From the NCBI GenBank assembly GCA_023375675.1, contig JALQBC010000015.1, forward strand, positions 744,001 to 808,000: DNA of 64,000 nt, in the 5' to 3' direction. The translations under genes and the position numbers were made by a program. The notes under the pieces are model-generated. The model made no database searches. It was not told where the DNA came from and worked only from the letters and a program-made list of their open reading frames with translations. Below are positions 10,183 through 20,759 of this stretch, in pieces; position 1 is the stretch's first letter, and each line of letters starts with the position of its first letter. The stretch is from Cytospora piceicola. Lineage: Eukaryota; Ascomycota; Sordariomycetes; Diaporthales; Cytosporaceae.

Positions 10183-11895
10183 ATGGCTTCCTCCCCAAAC
10201 CTGGCCTCGTCTGCCTCACCAGCCAATTCTCGACATGGCTCCTCGCTCCAATCCGGTTGTCCCGATGATCATCTTCTCGACCATGGTGACACCGCCGTCG
10301 CTGCCTCTGTTTCAGTCGAAACCCTCGTCGAATGTCTCCTCGCTGCAAAGCGCTCCCTCTCCTCTATGACCCTCGTCTTGCGTGCTAACGACCTGTCCAC
10401 TCATGCCCGCCAGCTGCACGAAGAGTCCGTAATACTGGGTGCCCAGACCGGCTTCCTCAAAAAAGGCATCGATGATCAGACGAAACTGCTCCTACGGGTC
10501 CGGCGCAGCATGATACGCACCTACGATGCCGGCAAGAGAGAGTTCAAGCACATCATCAAGACTCTGGACTCTGCCAACGGCAAGCTGGAAAGCACAATCG
10601 ACATGTTGAGCAATACCTTGGTGGATCCGGTGTTTAGGCCTTCCGGTGAAAAGCCCAAAACCTTGCTGGATTTTGTCGATGAAAACCAGGTCCATGGCAT
10701 GCGCGACGCCTTGAAGGGCAGCATTGCCGAGCTACAGGTAGGGACCATTCGCCCCATTCTGACATATTACAAGCCGGTATCTTGCAGCTCACTAGAACGT
10801 GTAACACAGGCCACGCAAACCTCTTTTGATGGCGACCTCTTTCGCTTCGACACCGACCTTCGCGCCCTTTCCAAAATCCTCAAGCCTACTACCTCCCAGT
10901 CGCCGCCGAAATCCCCCGCCGACTCGACCACACACCAACAGAATCTACCCATCCTCGAATTCCTTGCCTCCTTGACTGAGCATTCCCATTCCATGGCCGA
11001 ACATCTCACCTCCCTCACCCGCCATTTCGACATGTGTGTCACCGCCGTGCGCATTACAGAAGGCGGCGCAGCCCTGGCTCGGCGGAAAGCAGCAGAAGAC
11101 ACTACCTCTGCTGATCCAGTGTCTATATCAGGTGTTATTGCCGAGCAAGAGTCCAACGTAACAGAGCTCGAGCCAGGGGAGAAGATAGAGATAGTCCAGG
11201 TTGTCATGCAGGATGCGCCTGAAGTGGACGAGGTGGTGGCGGATCTCAATGCAGAAATGCAGCATATGGAAGTGGATTTCGTACAGCTGAAAGAACAGAC
11301 TGACCAGACGAGATCGGAATATGTGGCTGTGACGCAGGCTTTTCAGGTCCTGGAGGAGATTGGCTCCCGCCTCGCTGGGTACATAGCAGCGGAGACAGAG
11401 TTCCTCGAGCGGTGGGCAGCCGAGAAGCAGAGCATATTCACTCGGCTGGAAGAGATGGAGACATTGAGGGATTTCTATGAAGGTTATGGGAGCGCCTACG
11501 ACAGTCTCATCCTCGAGGTAGAGAGAAGAAGGGCGGTGGAGGAGAAGATCCAGGGGATCTGGAGGAAGGCCAAGGAGCAGGTCGACAAGCTGGTAGAGTC
11601 GGACTGGAACGATCGCGAGACCTTCAGGGCCGAGGTGGGGGATTACATACCCACAGACTTGTGGGAGGGCATGAGCGGTCCACTGAGAAGGTGGGAAGTT
11701 GTCCGGGCCGGAGAGGGGGATGGATCAGGGCAAGTTCCAGGGCGGGGGTCGGGGCGAGGGTCGGGGAAAGGCTCAGAACAGATCTCAGACGAGGTAATGC
11801 CAAGGCAGGAGGATGGGAGTGCCGTTGGCTTGAGTCGTGAGGTGGTAGATGCTGCGAGGGAAAGGATACGGATGAGCATGTCTGGGGACAAGTGA
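10183..11895 (+). CDS. ATG17: Autophagy-related protein 17 (Atg17)
   Basis: Two exons, 10183-10737 and 10810-11895, with a stop-free 72-nt intron, giving 546 aa. The ATG at 10183 (CACAATGGC) is preferred to an upstream in-frame ATG at 10108 because family similarity starts after it. The conserved N-terminal segment LVECLLAAKRSLSSMTLVLR...ANDLSTHARQLHEESV and the join IAELQ/ATQTSFD match Atg17. Long helical, coiled-coil-prone stretches follow (EEMETLRDFYEGYGSAYDSL). Atg17 is the crescent-shaped scaffold of the Atg1 kinase complex that nucleates the autophagosome assembly site. The C-terminal 50 residues are Gly/Ser/Arg-rich and low in complexity (GSGQVPGRGSGRGSGKGS). Confidence 0.9.
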   Translation: MASSPNLASSASPANSRHGSSLQSGCPDDHLLDHGDTAVAASVSVETLVECLLAAKRSLSSMTLVLRANDLSTHARQLHEESVILGAQTGFLKKGIDDQTKLLLRVRRSMIRTYDAGKREFKHIIKTLDSANGKLESTIDMLSNTLVDPVFRPSGEKPKTLLDFVDENQVHGMRDALKGSIAELQVGTIRPILTYYKPVSCSSLERVTQATQTSFDGDLFRFDTDLRALSKILKPTTSQSPPKSPADSTTHQQNLPILEFLASLTEHSHSMAEHLTSLTRHFDMCVTAVRITEGGAALARRKAAEDTTSADPVSISGVIAEQESNVTELEPGEKIEIVQVVMQDAPEVDEVVADLNAEMQHMEVDFVQLKEQTDQTRSEYVAVTQAFQVLEEIGSRLAGYIAAETEFLERWAAEKQSIFTRLEEMETLRDFYEGYGSAYDSLILEVERRRAVEEKIQGIWRKAKEQVDKLVESDWNDRETFRAEVGDYIPTDLWEGMSGPLRRWEVVRAGEGDGSGQVPGRGSGRGSGKGSEQISDEVMPRQEDGSAVGLSREVVDAARERIRMSMSGDK

Positions 11896-12391
11896 TAATT
11901 GAGCCCTGGTGCCTGTGTATTTCAAGGTGTATGTGCAAAGTTTCTGGAGTACGGAGTACGGGTGATTGGATTCCGGGTAATTGGATTCCAGGTGTACTAC
12001 ATGTATGCCACACATGGGACAAGCATAACGGTCGGGTCGGGTGTAACTTCCAAGGTCGTATGTGTCAAGCTGTTGATGACAGAATTAAGCGAAACCTCGA
12101 ACCGGAGCCACGGTGAGCAGCGTGGATGTGGATGTCCCGCCGACCGTTGGAACAATGTGCTAGTTTACCAAATAACAGATTTGTTCTAACGTGTCAAGGA
12201 GGCAGTTTTGGATGCTACATCTTACGGTCATGAGTGAGACCATCAGTTACCCTAGGGTAGCTTGAATGAAATTATCCCTGTCTGTTGGTTTCCATCGCAA
12301 GTGGATGACTGGGTCTCCTTGTATCGTTTCAACGTCAGTTGGTATTCTATACCGGTATGCGCAGGCCTTACTGTCTCTTCTTGAGGGCGAA
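11896..12391. other. Intergenic region after ATG17
   Basis: No gene. Carries the perfect 12-bp palindrome TACCCTAGGGTA at 12248-12259, found twice more in the window. Confidence 0.45.
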
Positions 12392-12840
12392 TTAAGCAGA
12401 CAGCTTGCCCACAGGCTTTCCAGGAGGGAAGGCCCAGGCATAATGCTTCTTGAACTTGCCAATCTCTCGATCCATCTCCGCAATAACTAGAGCTCTCTCC
12501 TGATCCTATCCTTTTGCTCCGGTAATGATTCCTCCCCTCCAGTGACAGAGACCTCCCTCTCTAGCTCTAAGCCCCCCCCCCCCCAACGACATCGCAGAAG
12601 CCCGTTTCGTCCCGCAAAATGGTGAATTTCAGATCCACCAGAAAGTTGTTGCGTTGGGGAACAAGCTCTACCACCTCCTTCATCCCTCCGCCCGTGAGTC
12701 CCTCGTGCGGGTCAGCGCCGAACCAGGGACCAGCTTGCCAAACATGGCCGAAACATCGTCGACATTGATGATCTCCTCCGCTGCTGAGTTCACGAGAAGT
12801 CTCCTCCCACACACATTTATCTCCCACTCTTCGCCTTAAC
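12392..12840 (-). pseudogene. Eroded protein-coding gene, unidentified
   Basis: On the minus strand, coding-like segments follow one another but change frame: SAAEEIINVDDVSAMFGKLV, then MKEVVELVPQRNNFLVDLKF, then ELEREVSVTGGEESLPEQKD, then QERALVIAEMDREIGKFKKH ending in KPVGKLSA and a TAA at 12394-12392. Composition and continuity look like one real protein, but at least two frame changes are needed, one at a C run (12572-12585) and one at about 12505. No fitting intron was found, so I read it as a pseudogene or as affected by homopolymer sequencing errors. I do not recognise the family. The frame at 12959-13237 could be its upstream part but is unsupported. Confidence 0.45.
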
Positions 12841-14839
12841 GGCGCATCTATACACCCACGTTGAACGAATTTTATTCTGCGGTATCGTAATTAGTATCGA
12901 GGCTGTAAGTGCCGTGGCAAACAAGCGACTGGAAGGGTGAGGTGCCGTGCGGTGTTGCTTAACTACTGGCTAGCTGCTGAATTGAGGATGATGTGGGTGA
13001 GAATTTACGCCTGATATCCGGGTTAGAACTTGACGTGCTTCGCTGAAGGGATCTGGAGTGGAAGGGCAGACGAAATTGCGCGCTGAAACTTAGCAGATTC
13101 TTCACTGGGTCACAAAGGGCAAGCTTGCTCGAGCCATGACTGCTCCGCGTGAGATGGCAAGCAAGATACTGCCAACCAAGCGACGCGATGAGGCGGGGTG
13201 GCGCCAATTTAGCGAGGCTGTTTGCAGCTTTCATCATTGTGATGGGTCACTCGTCAACTTTGTTCTGTTTTCGAATATCTCGGTGATGTTGTATGTGAAG
13301 GTCTCGAGATCTACGGTGGTAAGAGGCTACAAAGCAAAGGTGATTGACTGTAAAAGTGCTTCGAAAGTATTTATGCTATAACAAGGATCATCTATGTGCC
13401 GGTCGAACACTGGTATGCTGTGTCACGTTTGACTCCTGTTGAAAACAAACTCCTGAGTTCGGCTGGAAGGTTCACAGATGCCTCTTAATGTTTGCATACA
13501 TATGTAAGATCACATGGGGCGAACAGATAGTCAAGAGGGTGTTTCCCCTGACGAAGGACCAATTCCTGGTTTGGTGAGCTGTGGGCGGTTGGCATGTCAA
13601 CTGGTCCCTTACTTGAATGTTTTCCCGTAGACTGTCCCATGGGAATTTAAAGGATATTATTATACGATATAATGTATTACGTACTCTGGGTTCTAATTCT
13701 TCTGATATGTCATCCACGGGTGCGTAATGTGGCCCAATCACCTTCCCAGGGTTATTATGATACAATTAATATTGTCAGATACAACGTTATTACATAGATG
13801 TTAACATTTTGAAGTTAACTGGTATACAACCAACGCGGGCCATCGAATATCTCTCGTCAGCTTCAATTGGGTTTCGCCGTTGCCAGCGACGTCGTATTGA
13901 CGCATCGAACGCAACAGGACGTTTTCTCATCCCCATCCCGCTGCATAAATAGGGGTTTCGGGCGAGCTGCATGGACAGGGGCAGTCATTCTCACCAGACT
14001 ATTGATGTTGGGCGTAATTTATGGATATACGAGAATACAATACCAAAGATGAAGAGATCTGGTTCGAGGCATGCTGCAGGTGACGTGTGAGCCCGCCTTC
14101 CTTTGTGGCTGGGTCTAACATCGCGATGAGTGAGAGCCACCTGCTCCTGGATGAGGTCAATCTCGTTGACACCCCTTTGGCTGAGTCTGATTTCCAGAAC
14201 CTCCGTTCCATTTAAGAACCAACAAGAGCATCACATTGCTTGGTATGCTCGAAGTTGGTATCCAAGGAGTCCCGCGAGCTATCCGCTTGGGCCATAGAGC
14301 CTTTTATGGGGGTTAATGGAGTCAACAGATAGACCAAGGATGACTTCGATGTTGCAAATGATGGCTATGGCAGCAGGCTGGCATTGGATCTTCAGTGGTG
14401 AAGGGTTTCCCACCAGGGTCTTGATCGGTGGGTGATGATTATATTGAGTATATCTACGTGGCTTCTTCATTTGAAGCTTTGATGCAGTGCGTAGTCATCG
14501 TGGGCAGTGAGACTTGAAGGTGATGTATGTGGTGTAATCTGGTTGCATCTCATCTGTAATGATGCCCGCAGTGGGCCGATTTACTAGGACAGGATTTTGA
14601 TGCTTGAACTCGGGCATTGTTGTTACACGAGTACCTGAGCCCCTACTCGAGACTTGTAAGCTAAAGTGCTTCTTCCGAGATTGCGTAATGCTACTGATAT
14701 ACCACCAGTAAGACCTAACTGTGTCTGCCCAGGTGGGTTGAAACTGCGATAGAGTACTGTGTATTCTGGACTCTGCTTCTCTCAATTTCAGATCCAGCTG
14801 CTACTGTGTATAACCTTGGAGTTTAGCTTAGATTTTATC
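12841..14839. other. Gene-poor stretch upstream of tRNA-Pro
   Basis: Two kilobases with only short unconvincing frames (for example 12959-13237 minus). No domain, repeat or RNA signal recognised. Confidence 0.4.
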
Positions 14840-14923
14840 GGCCTGATGGTCTAGTCGTATGATTCCTGCTTTGGGTGTAACACGCACTGCAGGAGGCCCC
14901 GGGTTCAAATCCCGGTCAGGCCC
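14840..14923 (+). tRNA. tRNA-Pro(TGG) with a 12-nt intron
   Basis: The acceptor stem pairs GGCCTGA (14840-14846) with TCAGGCC (14916-14922), discriminator C. The T arm is CCGGG-TTCAAAT-CCCGG. The anticodon stem CCTGC (14865-14869) pairs with GCAGG (14889-14893) around loop TTTGGG, anticodon TGG at 14872-14874. An intron at about 14876-14887 begins one base 3' of the anticodon, the canonical position. CCA is not encoded, as expected for a nuclear gene. Box A and B regions (TGGTCTAGTCG, GGTTCAAATCC) act as the internal Pol III promoter; a TTTTTG stretch about 10 bp downstream may terminate transcription. Confidence 0.93.
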
Positions 14924-15477
14924 GGTTATTTTTGATTCCATTTTGTTTGTTCATCTGGATCACCCGCCCCTCATCTTCTTTTTGCAAACTGTGAGGATTT
15001 GTGGTGCTGGTTTAACTGCGTCTTGAGATGCGAAGGACCTCTGGCAACCTGGTAAGTTCTGGTCAGTGGCTGGACATGTCTCACTTCGGGCACTTGTAAG
15101 GCTCGTGTCAGCACGTGAAGTGAACCAAACCTGGGAAGTCAGTTGCGTGTGTTTATATGTGTCTCCGAATAATGATGCCAATGCTGATATGGGATATACA
15201 CAATGATATATAGTCTATGTATAAGACTGTTCAAGTGAAGACAAAAAACACTGTACTATTCCAACCCCCCTGGTTATGAGCGAATGACTGAGTAATTGCT
15301 TCTACCGATACATATCGGCACAGCATGAATCGAACGGTAAAATAGAATCAAATCCGACAAAGAAGAGAATTCTCCCCTTTCTCCCCTTCATACAAGCCCT
15401 CATACTCTCAAATCGACATGTGCACATACAGCGTGTTCTCCAACCGTTGCCCAAAATTCACGACACCGTTCGCTTGT
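14924..15477. other. Intergenic
   Basis: Nothing recognised apart from the likely Pol III terminator just after the tRNA and the 3' flank of the repeat-protein gene. Confidence 0.4.
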
Positions 15478-16194
15478 CTAGGCCCTGAAAGGAGAAGCCA
15501 GGCCTGTCGGCAGGCCTGTGGGAAACGGGAATGGAATCGGAGGCGTCGGAAGGGCCTGACCATCTTCTGCTCTCTTGGGCAGGCCGGTTGGCAGGCCAGT
15601 CGGAAGACTGAAAGGCAGAGTAGGGATCGGGATCGGGAAGTCCTCCTCCCTCTTGGGCAGGCCGGTTGGCAAGCCAGTCGGAAGACTGAAAGGCAGAGTA
15701 GGGATCGGGATCGGGAAGTCCTCCTCTCTCTTAGCCACGCCAGTTGGAAGTCCCGTGGGCAGAGAGAACGGTGGGGTGGGTCTCGGGAACGGGAACGGGA
15801 AGTCTTCCTCTCTTTTCGGAAGGCCTGTGGGTAGGCCCGTGGGCAGAGGGAATGGCAGCGGGGGTCTCGGGAAGTCCTCGTCTCTCTTCGGTAGACCAGC
15901 AGGCAGGCCCGTGGGCAGAGGGAATGGCAGCGGGGGTCTCGGGAAGTCCTCGTCTCTCTTCGGTAGACCAGCAGGCAGGCCCGTGGGCAGAGGGAATGGC
16001 AGCGGGGGTCTCGGAAAATCTTCGTCTCTCTTCGCGCCCGTGACGGACTCAGGCTTGCCAATGAAGGCACTAGTGGGCAGGGGGATACCGGAGAGGCTGA
16101 AGCTTGGAAGGAGGGCAGTTGGAAGTACCATCGGCGCAGCCATGCAGTCTTGCACCGCCAGGGCAGCAACGAGCGCGAGGGCGTAACGAGCCAT
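15478..16194 (-). CDS. Secreted Kex2-processed repeat protein (KEP; RiPP or surface-peptide precursor candidate)
   Basis: One exon, 238 aa. A signal peptide ([20 protein letters not shown], cut near AAP) is followed by a leader to residue 56 ending GAKR, then seven tandem units each headed by Lys-Arg plus an acidic pair: three of 24 aa ([18 protein letters not shown]...), one of 28, two identical of 26 ([18 protein letters not shown]...) and a diverged C-terminal unit of 30. Units are Pro/Phe/Leu-rich with a constant LPTGLPxGLP tail and no Cys, Tyr or Trp. KR sites between repeats are the hallmark of Kex2-processed repeat proteins, including dikaritin/ustiloxin-type RiPP precursors, mating pheromones and Ustilago repellent. 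No DUF3328 (UstYa-type) oxidase is visible in the window, and the usual core Tyr is absent, so a structural or signalling peptide is equally possible. The opposite strand is also open, a by-product of the repeats. Confidence 0.85.
   Translation of the reverse strand: MARYALALVAALAVQDCMAAPMVLPTALLPSFSLSGIPLPTSAFIGKPESVTGAKRDEDFPRPPLPFPLPTGLPAGLPKRDEDFPRPPLPFPLPTGLPAGLPKRDEDFPRPPLPFPLPTGLPTGLPKREEDFPFPFPRPTPPFSLPTGLPTGVAKREEDFPIPIPTLPFSLPTGLPTGLPKREEDFPIPIPTLPFSLPTGLPTGLPKRAEDGQALPTPPIPFPFPTGLPTGLASPFRA
15481..16026 (-). repeat. Tandem repeat array encoding the seven peptide units
   Basis: In-frame tandem array with periods of 72, 84 and 78 bp. Units 1 and 2 are nearly identical at DNA level, as are units 5 and 6. 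This suggests recent homogenisation or duplication by slippage or unequal crossing-over, so copy number probably varies between strains. Confidence 0.85.
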
Positions 16195-16297
16195 ATTGGC
16201 GCTTGGAAAAAAAAATTGAATTTGCTTGGAGTTGTTGAAAGAAGGTTGGCGATGAATACTTGCCCAGGTTTGAAGTCATCGAAGCCAAATTCTACCG

Positions 16298-16307
16298 TAT
16301 TTATAAC
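16298..16307 (-). promoter_or_regulatory. Probable TATA box of the repeat-protein gene
   Basis: GTTATAAATA on the minus strand, about 105 bp upstream of the ATG at 16194. It suits a strongly, conditionally expressed secreted protein. Inferred from sequence and spacing only. Confidence 0.45.
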
Positions 16308-19300
16308 TTTTTCATCGCTTGTTGCAGCACGTCGGTCGGTAGGAACTTCGACAAGACCTCCGCGATCAGCATTCTACGAAGTCGTCTCGAAAAGTCTGCT
16401 TCCTTGTTCGATGCAAGTTGTCGTTGATCACAGTCGTGTCACCGAGCACATCCACCTCTACCGCTCTAGTAGGCCCGTTTTTTTTTCTTTTCACTTGGTC
16501 TGTGATCTGATCCGATGCTTCATATTCTAGCTTGTACGATCACAATGACCCAAATTCTAGCACGCGTCAGCTGGCTCAAATTGGCGCTTAATGGCGTTGA
16601 GGTGGAATCCCAGTTGTATCGGCGGTAAAACGTCAGAAAGTTTGACCTACCTCATCAACCAAGTTCACGGCCGATCAGGGGCAGCGACTGGTCAGGGGCT
16701 TCTGTTGTGCAGGTCCAATGCACTAGTCGATCTGTCGATCGTTGCTGCAGATAGAAGGAGTATGAGAAGGCTGTGAAAAGAATGGCTGGCTGCACATGTG
16801 TGTGTTCTTGAACTCTGAAACATCAAACATTGCATCGCTGCGGCTCAGCACTGTTGCGTTGACAGAAGGTGGAGGACATCGACAATTCTCCGAGAAACGA
16901 GAGGTTCGTATCCTCCAAGAGCTTTTGTCTACACAGAAAGCATTCTACTATGACTTGATAGCCCTTCTCAGGATTTACTTCCCGGGAGACCATTACCTAA
17001 ATAATTATATACGAAAGCCATATGTCTTCGAACAACACTAGACCATTCAGGTCTTATTAATAATGAAAAAGTAGCACTCAACGGACATGATGGGCTTTAT
17101 TCACAATTATCAGAAACTCGGAGGAATATTCACTATCTTATATGAGTTCTGACAGTTTAATATGACTTGATGGCATTGAGACTTTCCTATATGGACGCGT
17201 ACCTAGCTAGGGACCCAAATTTGACCCGCAGGGTACGTTCCCGAACGCCGACATCAATCCCCGATCAGGCTCACGTCAGCTTCGCAGGACGCCAATAACG
17301 TTACCTCACAAGGTACCAGGTACCATATGGCAGTGGTCAATATGTATGAGGGCACGGGAGGCTTCAGCGAAGCTTCGTGCCATGTGATGTGAGCCCCAGA
17401 GGCCTGAGTAATAAGGTGGGCACCCTCTTATGAGTTTCTAATGGGAGCCTACATCACGAATGACTGAGACCTCGGGTGCAGAAAGAAGAATGTACTCATG
17501 TCTTCGGGCACATGATTCATGGGGTGCGAATAGGATATATTGAGTCCATCTCAAAACTCACTACATAACCTGCATGCAGGATGGCGAATGTCATGGACCA
17601 ATGCGGCTGTGCAGTAATGTCCAGGTTACAGAGCACTTCAACTGGCCATATCCTAGAGGGACTTCATTCAGGCCTTCTGATGGCGTAGTCTGTAGGACAG
17701 CGGATTGGTTTAATTTGACCAAAGGGTCTTCAACTGAAGAAAGCCGACTTCTGGACACTTTCGGTGACTGGTCAAGGATCAAAACCTACCACCGGCTCCT
17801 GCCTACCGTAATCATTTCCAAGATTGCCGTGATCCCTGATATGCCCTAAGTAAGAAATACTTCAGGTAGTCATCCTGTATTTCCCAGAGCATCAGTTCCG
17901 CACTTTGGGTGCTTTCAGGGACTATGCCGCTGCTAATAATGACCGAGTTCAAGTAGGATGTCGGCTACCTGCCCCCGGAACCCCCCGGGCTCCCCCACCT
18001 ATCCTTCGACTGTCGTCTTGAGTTTGTTATAAAGCCTTAGCTTGTATTGTATTCACAATCTTTCCAGTTCAAAGGTGCTCCTCGAGAGTGTGTGCATTGA
18101 ATAGGAGTTGATCTTCGCGCAATTCGTCAAAATCGTGTTAATGTTCAAATCCACCTGGGCATGGAAGAGGCCACGTGTTGGCAGAGGCAGCAATTCGAAT
18201 TGTCTCCGGCTGCTGACACCTGATGCACTTATCAAAGGGCCCTTGGCTACCCTAGGTACTTAGGTATTATAGTCTCCGGCAATTTTTTCTATACTACAGA
18301 AAAGTTGGCAGTTATGCTCGGCATGTCAAGTGTATGTGTAGCCGGATTAGTGAGTAGACATTTGAGTAATAACAAAAAAAAAGGGGACCAAGAGGATAGA
18401 TGCCGAATCTATGTGCTAAATGTAAGCAAGAGACAATCATACTCTGCAAGGGGGAGATTCCGCTTTCCAATGGTCCGCCCTCATGAAGGCGTCTCGTTGT
18501 TACAGTTGCCTCAACCGCGAACTGCAAGAGTGGTAAATTGATTCAATGTTACCTGGCCACAAAGCGACAACGTCCTGAATACGCATCATTAGTCCACTAA
18601 CAATCCTGCTTCGGTGGTTTTCATTTGGCGCTACACTCGTACTATTAGTAGCAAGTGTGTCTTTGATTTGAACTGAGAAACCGACAACGCAATTTCGCCC
18701 TTGTGAATATAGAGGCCACGCGCGGTGCAACGGAGGGTTATATAGGAGGCCTAGTGGTCAGAGACCGATTTTTTCCCACTAATTATTAGACATAACAGGC
18801 ATATGTACCAGCAAGGCTAATGCAGATCCAGACCGAATCTACTGACGTCGCTGTTGGAATAATTGGAAATTCGAAGTGCGTGTACCTATGATGCTATAAT
18901 GTGAAATACTGCGCGATGAGTGTTCATAATGTTGGAGACGAATGAAGTGATCTGATAACTGTTGTATCAGATGATGGCCAGGTCGAGGGGAGCACCGATC
19001 CGTGCACATGTGGTCGGAGTTCTGAAGCCGCTCGAAGGTTCCATAATTCTGTGCCCAGATGATACACAGAAGCTGATCGTCTCGGGCTTGAAACTACCCG
19101 ACCCTGCAAGTCAACAACTGTGAGCCACCTGGCAAAGCCAAGAGGAGTAAAGTCTAACTTCAAGATTGACTCGTCTGACTCACTAATTATAGTGTATTAG
19201 TGTCTATCTTTGTGGGGACTAGTTGACGATCAAGTGTTAGGTTTGGGGTAGTACTTATCATCAACTCCACCCTCAGCTTCCAGATTGCCGTGGCCCCCCT

Positions 19301-19974
19301 TATTACTGTATGGTATCTCCGTATGCCGCTCATCTCCGGAGTTATTATGGCCTGAACGGGTTGAGATTGTTGAAAATTGGCCTTGACTCATCAGGAGCCA
19401 GACGGGCGGGCACATCAACTCCCGAGGTCGCCAACTCTTGAAGATGACTCGGGTGAGCTGTCTCAGGAATACCTTGGTTGCATATTTGTTTATTCATAGC
19501 GTCAAGCAATTGATGCTTCTATCTCAGGACCAACCTGCAATTGCTATTTTGGTAGAGAACGTTGCCAAGTTTCCCGGTAAAATGCGCATCGAATCGCGTA
19601 CGAATCAGCGGAGATGTTGCTCCAATGCTCGATTGAACCGAGTCGACAGGCTGAGATGGATAGCGTAAATCTTTTCGCTGGCAGATTCTGGAAGGCGTGA
19701 CAGTCGCGCAGAATTGGCGGGTTATGGACGAGTGCTTATAAACTATATACGGATTTGCGCTCCGTAATGTCGCAGTCTTCCAGGAGCTTCTTCGGAGGTG
19801 GGTCACCGCAGCTGGTCTGTCCTGAGACGCCAAACGTTCTAGCCCCTTACTCCCGTACCATCCGCTCCGGCATTTTTGTGCTACTGTGGTGCTACTGCAG
19901 GTAAGTAATGAAGCGGGCCCCTCACGCTGATCGTATGATTCGGAGCGCAACGTCAGCCTGTCTGCCCGTCCAAC
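16308..19974. other. Long gene-poor region
   Basis: About 3.7 kb without a convincing gene. Short frames at 17574-17849, 18924-19163 and 19519-19950 show no domain, signal peptide or good codon pattern. A CCTAGGTACTTAGGTA motif at 18251-18266 belongs to the window-wide CCTAGG family. Confidence 0.4.
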
Positions 19975-20274
19975 ATGCCACCACCAAGGCCACTCTCAAT
20001 TACTTCCTTGCGTGATCATAGGGCGGTGCCTTGCATGTTGTACAAGGGTCAGGACTTGTTCGATTGCGTTTCCTGTTGCTTTCATCACGATCCTAAATCA
20101 GGAATGTGGGTTCTATTTGATTTATTTGATCATCTTGATGACATTCCTGAATCCGGGGAATTCTGGGGCTGGGTGACAGACGAGTCGAGCAGGCGGGCGA
20201 CAGACGTCCGCAAAGTGGAAACTCCCAACATCAGGTTCGATCTAGATCTTAAGGATCGTGATTCTCTTGGGTAA
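19975..20274 (+). CDS. Doubtful small hypothetical protein (99 aa)
   Basis: Starts CAACATGCC, a fair fungal context, and reads MPPPRPLSITSLRDHRAVPC with a Cys pair (CVSCC) and an acidic C-terminal half ending LDLKDRDSLG. No family recognised, no signal peptide. It may be chance, an exon of a larger gene, or a lineage-specific protein. Confidence 0.25.
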   Translation: MPPPRPLSITSLRDHRAVPCMLYKGQDLFDCVSCCFHHDPKSGMWVLFDLFDHLDDIPESGEFWGWVTDESSRRATDVRKVETPNIRFDLDLKDRDSLG

Positions 20275-20465
20275 TGATTTACTTTGCCCATCCAAGTATT
20301 TAGAGCACCACCTCGCACACCTCTCTCCCTCCCTTTACAGCCCGTCCCTTCCTCCAAATCATACAACATTATACAATCGCTTCATCAAAACGAACTACCT
20401 ACCACTCAGTAACCTACACAACTCTTCCGAATAAGCTCCAGGCTCAACACAAAACAGTCTACCCC

Positions 20466-20759
20466 ATGACTCCATTCACCACTACCATCACCAGCTCTCA
20501 AGCGCCAGCGCCCACCATGTTGCACACCACAGCCCTCCCAATGGACGCACAGCTGCATGCCTCGGCCTCGACAACCCTGGCACAGCTTATCGAGGATTAC
20601 AGCGCCGTCCTTGACGATGCTGACCCCGTCAGCGACCTTGAGGTCGCCAGGTCTCCTTCCCGTCGCCGCGGTGGTACTATCGACACTTTCGAGTACCCCG
20701 CCTTCATGAAGCGATCTCAGCTGCCCCCCACCCTCCTGAGCAACCCTGTCTGCGGTTGA
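20466..20759 (+). CDS. Small hypothetical protein (97 aa)
   Basis: One exon starting CCCCATGAC behind a CT-rich leader (CACCTCTCTCCCTCCCTTTAC, about 20310-20337) typical of expressed fungal promoters. The protein is Thr/Ala/Ser-rich at its N-terminus (MTPFTTTITSSQAPAP), has an acidic patch (IEDYSAVLDDADPVSDLE), then a basic SPSRRRGG and a hydrophobic end (FEYPAFMKRSQLPPTLLSNP). Codon use is C-ending as in the sound genes here. No domain recognised. Confidence 0.45.
   Translation: MTPFTTTITSSQAPAPTMLHTTALPMDAQLHASASTTLAQLIEDYSAVLDDADPVSDLEVARSPSRRRGGTIDTFEYPAFMKRSQLPPTLLSNPVCG

Noticed and set aside
15575..16186. 203-codon plus-strand ORF opposite the repeat protein
   Set aside because: It mirrors the in-frame repeats of the real gene, has Gly/Arg/Val-rich composition and no signal peptide. 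The minus-strand reading has a signal peptide, KR sites and a TATA box.
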